15,014 nt of DNA from an uncultured Erysipelotrichaceae bacterium (lineage in GTDB: Bacteria; Bacillota_I; Bacilli_A; RF39; UBA660). Where the stretch lies: positions 1 through 15,014 of the forward strand of contig CADBRL010000050.1 of assembly GCA_902797105.1 (NCBI GenBank), in the 5' to 3' direction. The notes below the pieces were generated by a model that searched no databases, was not told where the DNA came from, and was given only the letters and a program-made list of their open reading frames with translations. Position 1 is the stretch's first letter; every line of letters starts with the position of its first letter. Position numbers and translations under genes: made by a program. Positions 8,801-13,497 of this stretch are shown piece by piece.

Positions 8801-8972
8801 TAGAATAAGTATTATCTATAACGCAAATGATGATGTTAAAAACGCAATTGAAGACTTTAGTGATTATATTAAGAAAGAAACTCTTGCAACTAAGCTAGAA
8901 TTTAGTGAAAATGCAAATGAAGAATTCTTTGTAGATGAAAATAGAATCCTAATTGCTATTTCTAAGAATTAA
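5880..8972 (+). CDS. ileS: Isoleucyl-tRNA synthetase, type 2, with GLHH signature
   Basis: A 1030-residue class I synthetase that charges tRNA-Ile in the cytoplasm. The chosen start, ATG 5880, follows GGAGG at 5868-5872; an in-frame ATG at 5820 lies inside the T-box and is not the start. The ATP-binding signature reads HPGLHH (54-59) where classic enzymes have HIGH, that is, the GXHH form. KMSKT is at 589-593. WDTHGLPVE opens the region before the CP1 editing domain (roughly 180-420, with WTTTPWTL). Cysteine pairs at 183/186, 459/461 and 499/502 may bind zinc. The long C-terminal part and NYPHCWRCHTPLIYYSKPSYY place it in the IleRS2 (eukaryote-like) group, which is known for mupirocin tolerance. 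It is regulated by the T-box and is followed 17 bases later by a tRNA gene. Confidence 0.96.
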   Translation: MERFKSLSKESVYETESKILEKWKNEDILNETIENRKDAPYFVFYDGPATANGHPGLHHMVAKFLKDTICKYKTMQGYKVLRKVGWDTHGLPVELQVEKELGFNGKKDIEKYGIKEFNQKCKESVWKNEDTFTDLTEKMGQFIDIKHPYVTYDNNYIETEWWILKKFFEEGLFYEGVKILPYCPRCGTGLASHEVAQGYEEMSVDTVIVPMKKKDEDVYFLVWTTTPWTLIANVGLCVNPDYDYSLVLSKGTKFILATSLVSKVLGEDVEILDTFKGSSLEYTEYEQLIPELSVNKKGFFVCCDKYVTAEDGTGVVHLAPAFGADDANVGRKYNLPYLNPVGEDGKYTEGPWKGMLVFDADSEVIKYLKENDKLFKKQRIVHNYPHCWRCHTPLIYYSKPSYYLEITKIKDKIIANNKTVNWYPSYVGEKRFGNWLENLNDWAISRSRYWGTPLPYWICSCGHTEMIGSRKELVEKAIENIDETIELHRPYIDDVHLKCPECGKAMTRCKDVIDCWFDSGSMPFAQYHYPFENNDLFETQFPADFICEGIDQTRGWFYTLLVISTFVKGVSPFKNVLVNDLLLDANGKKMSKTMGNIVEPFTTMKEYGADTVRFYLPYVSPVWVPLKFDVNGLKEVHSKFFNPLKNTYNFFSMYANIDDIDINKCSVPLEKREDIDRWLISKYNRLLKYVTESYDEYDLNKVVKALTDFVSDDLSNWYIRRNRNRFWASNLDDSKKSVYITTYEVLVGLSKMMAPIVPYLSEEMYTNLTGEKSVHLADFPKYDESKLEDLLEEKMDLVRELISIGRNIREEQKLRVRQPLSEILIDGKNSMVIGELTELIKEELNVKKVTYIKDTSLYMNFTVKPNFRVVGKVFGANLKEFQEKLLDLSLTDIKKLQNNESIKMNIAGNDIDIYSDMVDIRIDAKVGFDVGMENNNFVILNATLTPELINEGIAREIVSKVQQMRKNNNYELTDRISIIYNANDDVKNAIEDFSDYIKKETLATKLEFSENANEEFFVDENRILIAISKN

Positions 8973-8989
8973 TGATAAAATGTTTATGG

Positions 8990-9066
8990 GTCCTTGTAGC
9001 TCAGTTGGATAGAGCGAATGCCTCCGACGCATTAGGTCACAGGTTCGATCCCTGCCAAGGACACCA
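8990..9066 (+). tRNA. tRNA-Arg (anticodon CCG)
   Basis: A complete 77-base cloverleaf: acceptor GTCCTTG/CAAGGAC, D arm GCTC/GAGC with A20 in the loop (an arginine identity base), anticodon stem AATGC/GCATT around loop CTCCGAC, T arm ACAGG/CCTGC-side with TTCGATC, and an encoded ACCA end. Anticodon CCG reads CGG, a rare codon here. It lies 17 bases after the ileS stop and is probably co-transcribed with it. Confidence 0.95.
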
Positions 9067-9101
9067 TAATTTGAATATTATTTAAATTTTCATGGTAATA
9101 A

Positions 9102-9140
9102 AAAACTACTCTCAATTTAATTTGAAAGTAGTTTTATTTT
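9102..9140. terminator. Bidirectional terminator between tRNA-Arg and the minus-strand gene
   Basis: AAAACTACT (9102-9110) pairs with AGTAGTTTT (9127-9135). After one mismatch TCAA/TTGA extends the stem. T runs follow on both strands (TTTTATTTT on plus, TTTTTTATTA on minus), so it can end both the ileS-tRNA transcript and the convergent small gene. Confidence 0.75.
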
Positions 9141-9168
9141 GAAAATAAGCACAATTAGAAAGATAATT

Positions 9169-9459
9169 TTATCTAGGCATTCCATCTTTATTTGTTTTAG
9201 GGTAATAAAAATTATTATATTCTTCGCTTCCTCTAGCAAATTTAGTAGTTGGGTCCAATTCTATTTTTGTTGTTTTTTCACTAAACTCATTTATTTCTTT
9301 ACTAATTTTGTCAAGAAGTGATAGACTAATTATTCCAAAACATTTAGTACAAATAATACATTCCCTTATTCCATTAGGCGTTTGAATATTTTTTAGTAAT
9401 CCTACACTTTCTTCACCACAACCATAACAAAAAAATTTTTGATAATGACTATTGTTCAT
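9169..9459 (-). CDS. Small Cys-rich protein with ClpX-like zinc finger
   Basis: A 96-residue protein. The first 42 residues carry CYGC (11-14) and ECIICTKC (C34, C37, C40) spaced like the C4 zinc-binding domain at the N terminus of ClpX (C-x2-C, about 22 residues, C-x2-C), including the hydrophobic middle GLLKNIQTPNG. No ATPase follows; the rest is helical then polar (LLDKISKEINEFSEKTTKIEL). ClpX-type fingers mediate dimerisation and substrate or adaptor binding, so a binding or adaptor role is possible but unproven. The start has an excellent ribosome binding site, GAGGGGAGGA (complement of 9468-9477), and a TATAAT box lies at 9487-9492. It may once have been in an operon with the broken gene upstream. 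Confidence 0.72.
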   Translation of the reverse strand: MNNSHYQKFFCYGCGEESVGLLKNIQTPNGIRECIICTKCFGIISLSLLDKISKEINEFSEKTTKIELDPTTKFARGSEEYNNFYYPKTNKDGMPR

Positions 9460-9486
9460 AGTATTTTTCCTCCCCTCAATACACGT

Positions 9487-9492
9487 ATTATA
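9487..9492 (-). promoter_or_regulatory. -10 box for the minus-strand zinc-finger gene
   Basis: A perfect TATAAT on the minus strand gives a leader of about 20 bases that ends in the strong ribosome binding site. No good -35 box is seen at 16-18 bases upstream, so the promoter is tentative. Confidence 0.35.
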
Positions 9493-9524
9493 TTTATCAA
9501 AAAATGTAAAGTTTATAAAAAAAG

Positions 9525-9858
9525 CTATTTTACGGAAATATTTCTTGTTCTTTCTAGTCCTTTATCAATTGTTTTTTTGCTTTTGTGTATTATAAAACAT
9601 TTCTATTATATCTTCTTGTAATGTCTTCCTAGTTTGTAAATTTTTACTTCAAAAACCACTACCAACAGGTGAGAAAGAAACAATTCTATCGTTACTAATA
9701 CCAAGTTTTTCAAAAAAATTATTACAATAAATTTAAAACTCTCCATTTACATATTTAATAATTAGTCTAGAAACAAAATCACATTCATTTTTATCGTCAA
9801 TATTAAAATTTTGGGTTATTAATGTCAAATTAACATGATAATTTTTCTTGACAAATAT
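9525..9858 (-). pseudogene. Decayed gene remnant of unknown family
   Basis: One minus-strand frame from 9858 to 9568 reads like protein throughout but is broken by TAA at 9733-9735 and TGA at 9649-9651. The pieces include NIDDKNECDFVSRLIIKYVN, then NNFFEKLGISNDRIVSFSPV and KNLQTRKTLQEDIIEMFYNT. After the A7 run (T7 on plus, 9571-9577) a one-base shift continues as TIDKGLERTRNISVK to TAG at 9525-9527. The 5' side ends in a stop next to the promoter of the divergent gene at 9848-9875, so the N terminus is missing. The family was not recognised. The coding-like composition across the stops is what supports a pseudogene rather than random DNA. Confidence 0.55.
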
Positions 9859-9875
9859 TTATATATGCTTATAAT
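9848..9875 (+). promoter_or_regulatory. Consensus promoter of the 153-residue gene
   Basis: Perfect TTGACA (9848-9853) and perfect TATAAT (9870-9875) with a 16-base spacer. Transcription would start near 9882, leaving a leader of under 20 bases that contains GGAGGG at 9886-9891. Confidence 0.8.
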
Positions 9876-9898
9876 ATAGGCAAACGGAGGGATTGTTG

Positions 9899-10360
9899 AT
9901 GAAGGAAAATAGAAAAATGGAATTGCTAGAAAATAGTATATTTTCTTTACTTAAAGATAGTATCATTAATGTATTATTAAGTCTTGATATTAATCCAAAT
10001 GGTAAAACAATAAGATATAACAGGAAAAATAATGGAACAAGTTATTTATTGATAAAATTAAATGATGAAGATGAAAATGATTTAAAAAACTATGTTTCAT
10101 TTGGTGCAGAAGTAATAAGATTTAAAGATTTTAATGCTGTAGATATTTTTGTGCATGCAGATAAAAAGTTATATAAAAATGCCAATGAATTTATAGGTTT
10201 GGTACACCAATCAGTTAAAGATTTTTTTGAAACTTTTGAAGATTATTTGTCAAAAAATAATATGCAAAATAAAGATTTGAAAATGGTAATGCCTATAGAA
10301 TTTGAAAAAAATAAAAAGAAAAACATATTCTCTAGAATAAGAAAATACATAAAAAAATAG
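9899..10360 (+). CDS. Hypothetical 153-residue protein with basic C terminus
   Basis: I do not recognise the family. ATG 9899 lies 7 bases after GGAGGG and is preferred over the in-frame TTG codons at 9893 and 9896, which are too close to the ribosome binding site. The protein looks soluble: an N-terminal helix with LLENSIFSLLKDSIINVLLSL, a mixed alpha/beta middle (TSYLLIKLNDEDEN, VDIFVHADKKLYKNANEF), then a strongly basic tail (NKKKNIFSRIRKYIKK) that could touch membrane or nucleic acid. It has its own consensus promoter and terminator, so it is a single-gene unit and probably well expressed. It is bounded by a decayed gene on one side and the toxin-like repeats on the other, a setting typical of variable DNA. 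Confidence 0.78.
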   Translation: MKENRKMELLENSIFSLLKDSIINVLLSLDINPNGKTIRYNRKNNGTSYLLIKLNDEDENDLKNYVSFGAEVIRFKDFNAVDIFVHADKKLYKNANEFIGLVHQSVKDFFETFEDYLSKNNMQNKDLKMVMPIEFEKNKKKNIFSRIRKYIKK

Positions 10361-10395
10361 GCCTTGAATGAATAAACATTTAGGGCTTATTTTTT
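10358..10395. terminator. Terminator overlapping the stop codon at 10358
   Basis: TAGGCCTTGAATG (10358-10370) pairs with CATTTAGGGCTTA (10377-10389) over 13 bp with three G-T pairs and a 6-base loop, followed by T6. The stem starts at the TAG stop. A run of T on the minus-strand side suggests it also works in reverse. Confidence 0.8.
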
Positions 10396-10416
10396 AGTTT
10401 TATTATTAAAATAAAA

Positions 10417-10449
10417 AATATCTAAATCAAAACGATTAATTTAGATATT
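10417..10449 (-). terminator. Inverted repeat, likely minus-strand terminator
   Basis: AATATCTAAAT (10417-10427) and ATTTAGATATT (10439-10449) form a perfect 11-bp stem with an 11-base loop. On the minus strand it is followed by TTTTATTTT, so it would stop antisense read-through from the toxin-like locus. It ends two bases before the -35 box of copy 1 and could also affect that promoter. Confidence 0.45.
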
Positions 10450-10450
10450 A

Positions 10451-10480
10451 TTAACATATGTAAATCCTATGGTGTAATAT
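10451..10480 (+). promoter_or_regulatory. Promoter of toxin-like copy 1
   Basis: TTAACA (10451-10456) and TAATAT (10475-10480) with an 18-base spacer. The predicted start, about 10487, matches the point where similarity to copy 2 begins. Confidence 0.5.
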
Positions 10481-10516
10481 TACATATGGGAAATAATTCA
10501 ATTGTTGAGTGTCTAC

Positions 10517-10545
10517 CAAATCTTTTTTAAAAGAGAGGAGATTTG
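10517..10545 (+). promoter_or_regulatory. Hairpin hiding the ribosome binding site, copy 1
   Basis: CAAATCTTTTTT (10517-10528) pairs with AGAGGAGATTTG (10534-10545), 12 bp with three G-T pairs and a 5-base loop. The whole Shine-Dalgarno sequence is within the right arm, so translation should be blocked unless the hairpin opens. Confidence 0.7.
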
Positions 10546-10551
10546 ATAAAT

Positions 10552-10650
10552 GTGAAAACTAAACCATTTGTTATTCAAGTGTTAAAGATCACCTCTATCA
10601 TTTTATACTTAGTTATTATATTAGTAACTGTCATAAAGAAAGACACTTAG
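10552..10650 (+). CDS. Small hydrophobic peptide, putative type I toxin, copy 1
   Basis: A 32-residue peptide starting at GTG 10552, seven bases after the hairpin that holds the ribosome binding site. It begins MKTKPFVIQVLKI, continues as one hydrophobic helix (SIILYLVIILVTVI) and ends KKDT. It aligns without gaps over 30 residues with copy 2: about half the positions are identical and most others conservative, although the DNA has diverged, which indicates selection on the peptide. An ATG at 10550 is immediately followed by TGA and cannot encode it. Size, single helix and basic ends fit membrane toxins of type I systems such as TxpA, BsrG or Fst, but no family match is proven. The stop lies in the antisense terminator hairpin. 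Confidence 0.68.
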   Translation: MKTKPFVIQVLKITSIILYLVIILVTVIKKDT

Positions 10651-10720
10651 TCCTAAGACTAAATGTCACCAATTTTATAAGGTAGACATTCAACATATCA
10701 AAATTGAATTAATCTTTTCC
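10634..10720 (-). ncRNA. Putative antisense RNA to copy 1
   Basis: Predicted RNA of about 87 bases from the minus-strand promoter at 10727-10756. It is fully complementary to the 3' part of the peptide mRNA. It ends at the hairpin GACATTTAGTC/GACTAAGTGTC (complement of 10642-10667, 4-base loop) followed by TTTCTTTAT. Its GTTGAATGTCTACC resembles the mRNA's own 5' arm, so it would compete with that arm for the 3' end. Confidence 0.6.
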
Positions 10721-10726
10721 ATAAAA

Positions 10727-10756
10727 ATAATATCATATAAATTTGTCTTTTGTCAA
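10727..10756 (-). promoter_or_regulatory. Antisense promoter, copy 1
   Basis: On the minus strand TTGACA (complement of 10751-10756) and TATTAT (complement of 10727-10732) are spaced 18 bases. The extended element TGA directly precedes the -10 box. Start about 10720. Confidence 0.65.
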
Positions 10757-10857
10757 TATTTTTTTTGCAAAATAGAAATTTAAAATAATTGCTAATAAAA
10801 TGCTATTTTATAGTAGCCTTTAATATAATGTGAATTATGAAAATGTGATAATTATAC

Positions 10858-10886
10858 TTGCTTTATTTAAGCCACTATGTTATACT
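10858..10886 (+). promoter_or_regulatory. Promoter of toxin-like copy 2
   Basis: TTGCTT (10858-10863) and TATACT (10881-10886) with a 17-base spacer. Start about 10893, again at the beginning of the conserved leader. Confidence 0.6.
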
Positions 10887-10924
10887 GATATACATAGGAA
10901 ATAATTCAATTGTTGAGTGTCTAC

Positions 10925-10953
10925 CAAATCTTTTTTAAAAGAGAGGAGGTTTG
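10925..10953 (+). promoter_or_regulatory. Hairpin hiding the ribosome binding site, copy 2
   Basis: CAAATCTTTTTT (10925-10936) pairs with AGAGGAGGTTTG (10942-10953). The one base that differs from copy 1 changes a T-A pair to T-G, keeping the stem intact. Confidence 0.7.
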
Positions 10954-10958
10954 ATACG

Positions 10959-11051
10959 ATGAAGAATAAAACTTTTATATTAAGGGTTTTGGACTTTATT
11001 TGTACCATTTTATTCCTAGTTATTGTGCTAATAACTATAATAAAAAAATGA
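10959..11051 (+). CDS. Small hydrophobic peptide, putative type I toxin, copy 2
   Basis: A 30-residue peptide from ATG 10959, preceded by GAGAGGAGG at 10941-10949 inside the sequestering hairpin. It starts MKNKTFILRVLDF, has one membrane-spanning stretch (ICTILFLVIVLITII) and ends KK. Compared with copy 1 the charge pattern, helix length and KK end are kept while many bases differ. The ATG start may make it the better expressed copy. The TGA stop overlaps the 5' base pairs of the hairpin that serves as terminator for the antisense strand. The likely role is a membrane-acting toxin kept silent by the antisense RNA; a regulatory membrane peptide is the main alternative. Confidence 0.72.
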   Translation: MKNKTFILRVLDFICTILFLVIVLITIIKK

Positions 11052-11153
11052 CACTTAGTCCTAAGACTAAATGTCTAACAAACATATAAGGTAGACATTC
11101 AACATACCAAAATTGAATGTTTCCTATTTTAATTTATGCAAATTTCCTTTGCT
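11043..11153 (-). ncRNA. Putative antisense RNA to copy 2
   Basis: Predicted RNA of about 110 bases. It starts near 11153 with a small 5' hairpin (GCAAA/TTTGC), covers the 3' part of the peptide mRNA, and ends at the hairpin complementary to 11050-11075 followed by ATTTTTTTATT, a textbook terminator on this strand. Confidence 0.68.
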
Positions 11154-11159
11154 ATATAC

Positions 11160-11188
11160 ATACTACCACAAAATATTATTTTTGTCAA
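11160..11188 (-). promoter_or_regulatory. Antisense promoter, copy 2
   Basis: Minus-strand TTGACA (complement of 11183-11188) and TAGTAT (complement of 11160-11165), 17-base spacer, with an extended TGG before the -10. The same design as in copy 1 in otherwise dissimilar DNA supports function. Confidence 0.72.
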
Positions 11189-11264
11189 ATTTTAATTGCA
11201 TAAAAATGCTGCTATATTATTTTGAAAATAAGTAAATTTAGAATATACATATTAGTATTTTTAT

Positions 11265-11272
11265 GGTAAAAT
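11265..11272 (+). promoter_or_regulatory. Extended -10 promoter of mscL
   Basis: TGG followed by TAAAAT (11267-11272) gives an extended -10; the -35 candidate TATACA at 11244-11249 is weak. Start about 11279, just before the AAGAGAGAAG ribosome binding site. Confidence 0.4.
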
Positions 11273-11296
11273 ATTTAAAGAGAGAAGTTGATTTTG

Positions 11297-11683
11297 ATGT
11301 TTAAAGAATTTAAAAAATTTATTGACAGAGGTAATGTCCTTGACTTAGCTGTTGGTGTTATTGTTGGGGGTGCTTTTTCTTCCATTGTAACTAGTTTGGT
11401 TAATAATATTTTTACTCCGATTATTGGTCTTATTATTGGTGGTGTTGATTTTTCTAGTCTTTCTATCACATTTAAAGATACAAAAATAATGTATGGAGCA
11501 TTTATTCAAAGTGTAATTGACTTTTTAATAGTTGCTTTTTGTTTATTCTTAATCGTTAAAGCTATAAATAAATTAACTCATAAAAAAGAAGAAGAAAAAT
11601 CTAAAGCTCCAGCTAAAAGTGCAGAACTAAAGACTTTAGAAGAAATAAGGGATTTATTAAAAAATGACGTACAAAACAAGTAA
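11297..11683 (+). CDS. mscL: Large-conductance mechanosensitive channel
   Basis: A 128-residue inner-membrane channel that opens under extreme membrane tension and releases solutes during osmotic downshock. ATG 11297 is chosen because it lies about 9 bases after AGAGAGAAG; the in-frame TTG at 11288 is too close to it. The N-terminal amphipathic helix FKEFKKFIDRGN and the first helix DLAVGVIVGGAFSSIVTSLV (16-35, pore side) are textbook MscL. A periplasmic loop follows at about 45-66, then the second helix at about 68-92, and a C-terminal charged bundle helix (LKTLEEIRDLLK). Its end overlaps the next gene by 20 bases, so the two are coupled. Confidence 0.96.
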   Translation: MFKEFKKFIDRGNVLDLAVGVIVGGAFSSIVTSLVNNIFTPIIGLIIGGVDFSSLSITFKDTKIMYGAFIQSVIDFLIVAFCLFLIVKAINKLTHKKEEEKSKAPAKSAELKTLEEIRDLLKNDVQNK

Positions 11684-12299
11684 TGGGAAAGAAATTGAAG
11701 TAATAATAGTTAGAAAAAACAATAAAAATATTTATTTCAGAGTTAAAGATGATTTAAAAATATATGTAACATGTCCAATATACTTAGGAAAAGACAATAT
11801 TCTTAAAATGATTGGTGAAAATGAAGAAAATATTTTAAAAATGTATGATAAAGCTTATGAAAGAGCACACGATAATGAATTATTTTTATATCTTGGTAAA
11901 AAATATTTTATTGAAATAAAAGAGGATAGTGATGGAGTGAAATTTGATGGCGATAAAGTATATGCTCCATCTATGAAAGCCTTGGATTTGTTTTATAAAG
12001 CTGAAGTCGAAAGAGTATTTACTAGTGAAGTTGAAATAGCTAAGAAGTGTTTCTCAAATTTACCAGAGTTTACCCTTAAATTTAGAAGTATGATAACTAG
12101 ATGGGGAGTTTGTAATCCAAGTAAGAAGACAGTAACACTTAATACGGAACTTCTAAAGAAAGATATAGATTTACTTGATTATGTTATAATTCATGAGTTA
12201 TGTCATTTTTTTGAAGCAAATCATAGTAAAAATTTTTGGCATTTAGTAGGTCTTGCATATCCAAATTATAAAGAAGCTAGAAAGAGGTTAAAAGCATGA
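11664..12299 (+). CDS. YgjP/DUF45-type zinc metallopeptidase
   Basis: A 211-residue soluble protein of the SprT-like/DUF45 group. The zinc site is HELCH at 177-181 (H177, E178, H181), with a third ligand likely H187 in the following HSKNFWHLV. It is preceded by the conserved RSMITRWGVCNPSKKTVTLN stretch (141-160). The N-terminal half is a beta-rich domain typical of the family (IYFRVKDDLKIYVTCP). The cellular substrate is not established for most members. ATG 11664 lies inside mscL, and the stop overlaps the methyltransferase start (ATGA at 12296). All family residues are intact, so an active hydrolase is expected. Confidence 0.9.
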   Translation: MTYKTSNGKEIEVIIVRKNNKNIYFRVKDDLKIYVTCPIYLGKDNILKMIGENEENILKMYDKAYERAHDNELFLYLGKKYFIEIKEDSDGVKFDGDKVYAPSMKALDLFYKAEVERVFTSEVEIAKKCFSNLPEFTLKFRSMITRWGVCNPSKKTVTLNTELLKKDIDLLDYVIIHELCHFFEANHSKNFWHLVGLAYPNYKEARKRLKA

Positions 12300-13006
12300 A
12301 AATTACGAGTATTCATAATGATAATGTTAAATATTGGGTTAGTTTAAAAAATAAGAAAATAAGGGATGAAGAGAGAAAATTTATTGTAGAAGGCGACCAT
12401 TTAATTGAAGAAGCTAGAAAGAATAATTTAATTGAATATATTATAAGTTGTGTAGATGAAAATGCTGACTTTTATGTAACTAAGGAAATAATGGAAAAAA
12501 TAAGTGATCAAAAGTCAATCAGCTATAATGCAGCAGTTGTTAAATTTATTCCAGAGGATAGTGTAAATGGTAATGTTATTATTTTAGACAATTTGCAAGA
12601 TCCAGGAAACTTAGGGACAATAATTAGAAGTAGTGTTGCATTTAATATAGATACCATTATAATAAGTGATACATCTGTTGATTTATATAATCCTAAAGTA
12701 GTTAGGGCTACCGAAGGCATGATATTTAATTTAAATATTATAAGAAGAAATTTAGAAGAAGTTATTCCTGTTCTAAAAAATTTAGGTTATGAAATAGTGG
12801 GAACAGATGTAAATGAAGGAGTTGATGTAAGAAATATTTCCAAAGAAAATATAGCAATTGTAATTGGAAATGAAGGTAGTGGCATGTCGGATAGTGTTAG
12901 AAATTTATGTGATGTATTTATAAATATTAAAATAAGTAAAGCATGTGAGTCCCTTAATGCTGGGGTTGCTGCAAGTATAATAATGTATGAGGTTAGTCAT
13001 GAATGA
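12296..13006 (+). CDS. TrmH/SpoU-family RNA 2'-O-methyltransferase
   Basis: A 236-residue SPOUT enzyme that methylates ribose in rRNA or tRNA using SAM. The N-terminal 85 residues form the RNA-binding SpoU substrate-binding domain (EERKFIVEGDHLIEEA). The catalytic knot shows motif 1 LDNLQDPGNLGTIIRSS (97-113; N105 and R111), motif 2 IVIGNEGSGMSD (188-199) and motif 3 with ESLNAGVAASI (218-228). It resembles the YsgA group of rRNA methyltransferases, but the exact target base cannot be told. It overlaps the upstream gene by four bases and rimM by eight, in a ribosome-maturation run. Confidence 0.93.
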   Translation: MKITSIHNDNVKYWVSLKNKKIRDEERKFIVEGDHLIEEARKNNLIEYIISCVDENADFYVTKEIMEKISDQKSISYNAAVVKFIPEDSVNGNVIILDNLQDPGNLGTIIRSSVAFNIDTIIISDTSVDLYNPKVVRATEGMIFNLNIIRRNLEEVIPVLKNLGYEIVGTDVNEGVDVRNISKENIAIVIGNEGSGMSDSVRNLCDVFINIKISKACESLNAGVAASIIMYEVSHE

Positions 13007-13487
13007 AATGATTTATATTGGTAAGACAGTTAGTACTTTTGGTATTAAAGGTGAACTTAAAGTAATAAGTGATTTTGAAAAATGTGTTAAAGCTTATAAA
13101 GTAGGTAATAAGGTGCTTATAAATAATGTGGAACATGTTATAAGTGGTGTTCGTTATCATAAAAATTATATATTACTTGAAATAGATAATTTAAAAAATA
13201 TAAATGATATTTTAAAATATGTTGGTTTTAATATTTATATAAAAAGATTAGATTTACATTTAGAAGAAAATGAATTTTTATATAAAGATTTAATAGATAG
13301 TGATGTAATTGATGATGATGGAAGTAATTTAGGTAAGATTATTGAAGTTAAGCAAGGAACTAATTTACTCATTAAAGTAAAGAATTCTAAAAAGTTTTAT
13401 ATTCCTTATGTTGATGAATATATAATAAAATTTGACTTAAATAATAAAAAATTATATACTAAAAATGCTAAAGATTTGATTCTTTAA
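12999..13487 (+). CDS. rimM: Ribosome maturation factor RimM
   Basis: A 162-residue assembly factor for the 30S head that binds ribosomal protein S19. ATG 12999 is preferred to the in-frame ATG 12987 because GAGG lies 6-7 bases before it and because family members start close to the YIGKTVSTFGIKGELKV motif. The N-terminal beta-barrel spans about 5-85 and the PRC-barrel about 95-160 (FYIPYVDEYIIKFDLNNKKL). It lies directly before trmD, as in most bacteria. Confidence 0.95.
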   Translation: MNEMIYIGKTVSTFGIKGELKVISDFEKCVKAYKVGNKVLINNVEHVISGVRYHKNYILLEIDNLKNINDILKYVGFNIYIKRLDLHLEENEFLYKDLIDSDVIDDDGSNLGKIIEVKQGTNLLIKVKNSKKFYIPYVDEYIIKFDLNNKKLYTKNAKDLIL

Positions 13488-13497
13488 GGAGGTTTTC

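Larger units (their letters stand above)
10490..10720 (+). repeat. Toxin-like unit, copy 1
   Basis: First of two tandem units about 409 bases apart. The 5' part (GAAATAATTCAATTGTTGAG onwards, 10490-10540) is practically identical to copy 2, as are the stop-codon hairpin (10642-10667) and the 3' arm (GGTAGACATTCAAC, 10681-10694). The coding part has diverged. GTTGAGTGTCTACC at 10504-10517 pairs with the 3' arm over 14 bp (one G-T), and AATTCAATT (10495-10503) with AATTGAATT (10702-10710), so both ends of the RNA can be joined. Confidence 0.85.
10894..11127 (+). repeat. Toxin-like unit, copy 2
   Basis: Second unit. Its ends are even more complementary than in copy 1: ATAGGAAA and AATTCAATT plus GTTGAGTGTCTACC (10894-10925) face GGTAGACATTCAAC (11090-11103), AATTGAAT (11111-11118) and TTTCCTAT (11120-11127), interrupted by a 7-base bulge, and TTT follows. 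Flanking promoter DNA differs from copy 1 outside the boxes, so this is an old duplication or two independent arrivals. Confidence 0.85.

Noticed and set aside
9139..9621. Plus-strand frames of about 60 codons opposite the zinc-finger gene and the broken gene
   Set aside because: They lack ribosome binding sites, have Phe/Ile/Ser-rich random composition, and are shadows of better minus-strand coding.
10789..10830. Hairpin GCTA-ATAAAAT/ATTTTAT-TAGC and a TATAAT at 10824
   Set aside because: The stem is A/T-only apart from its base, no clear T run follows on either strand, and the TATAAT has no -35 partner. Not enough for a terminator or promoter call.
10490..11127. Reading the two units as a CRISPR-like or simple repeat array
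   Set aside because: There are only two units, each 230 bases long, with an internal coding frame and promoters; no short regular repeat-spacer pattern exists.
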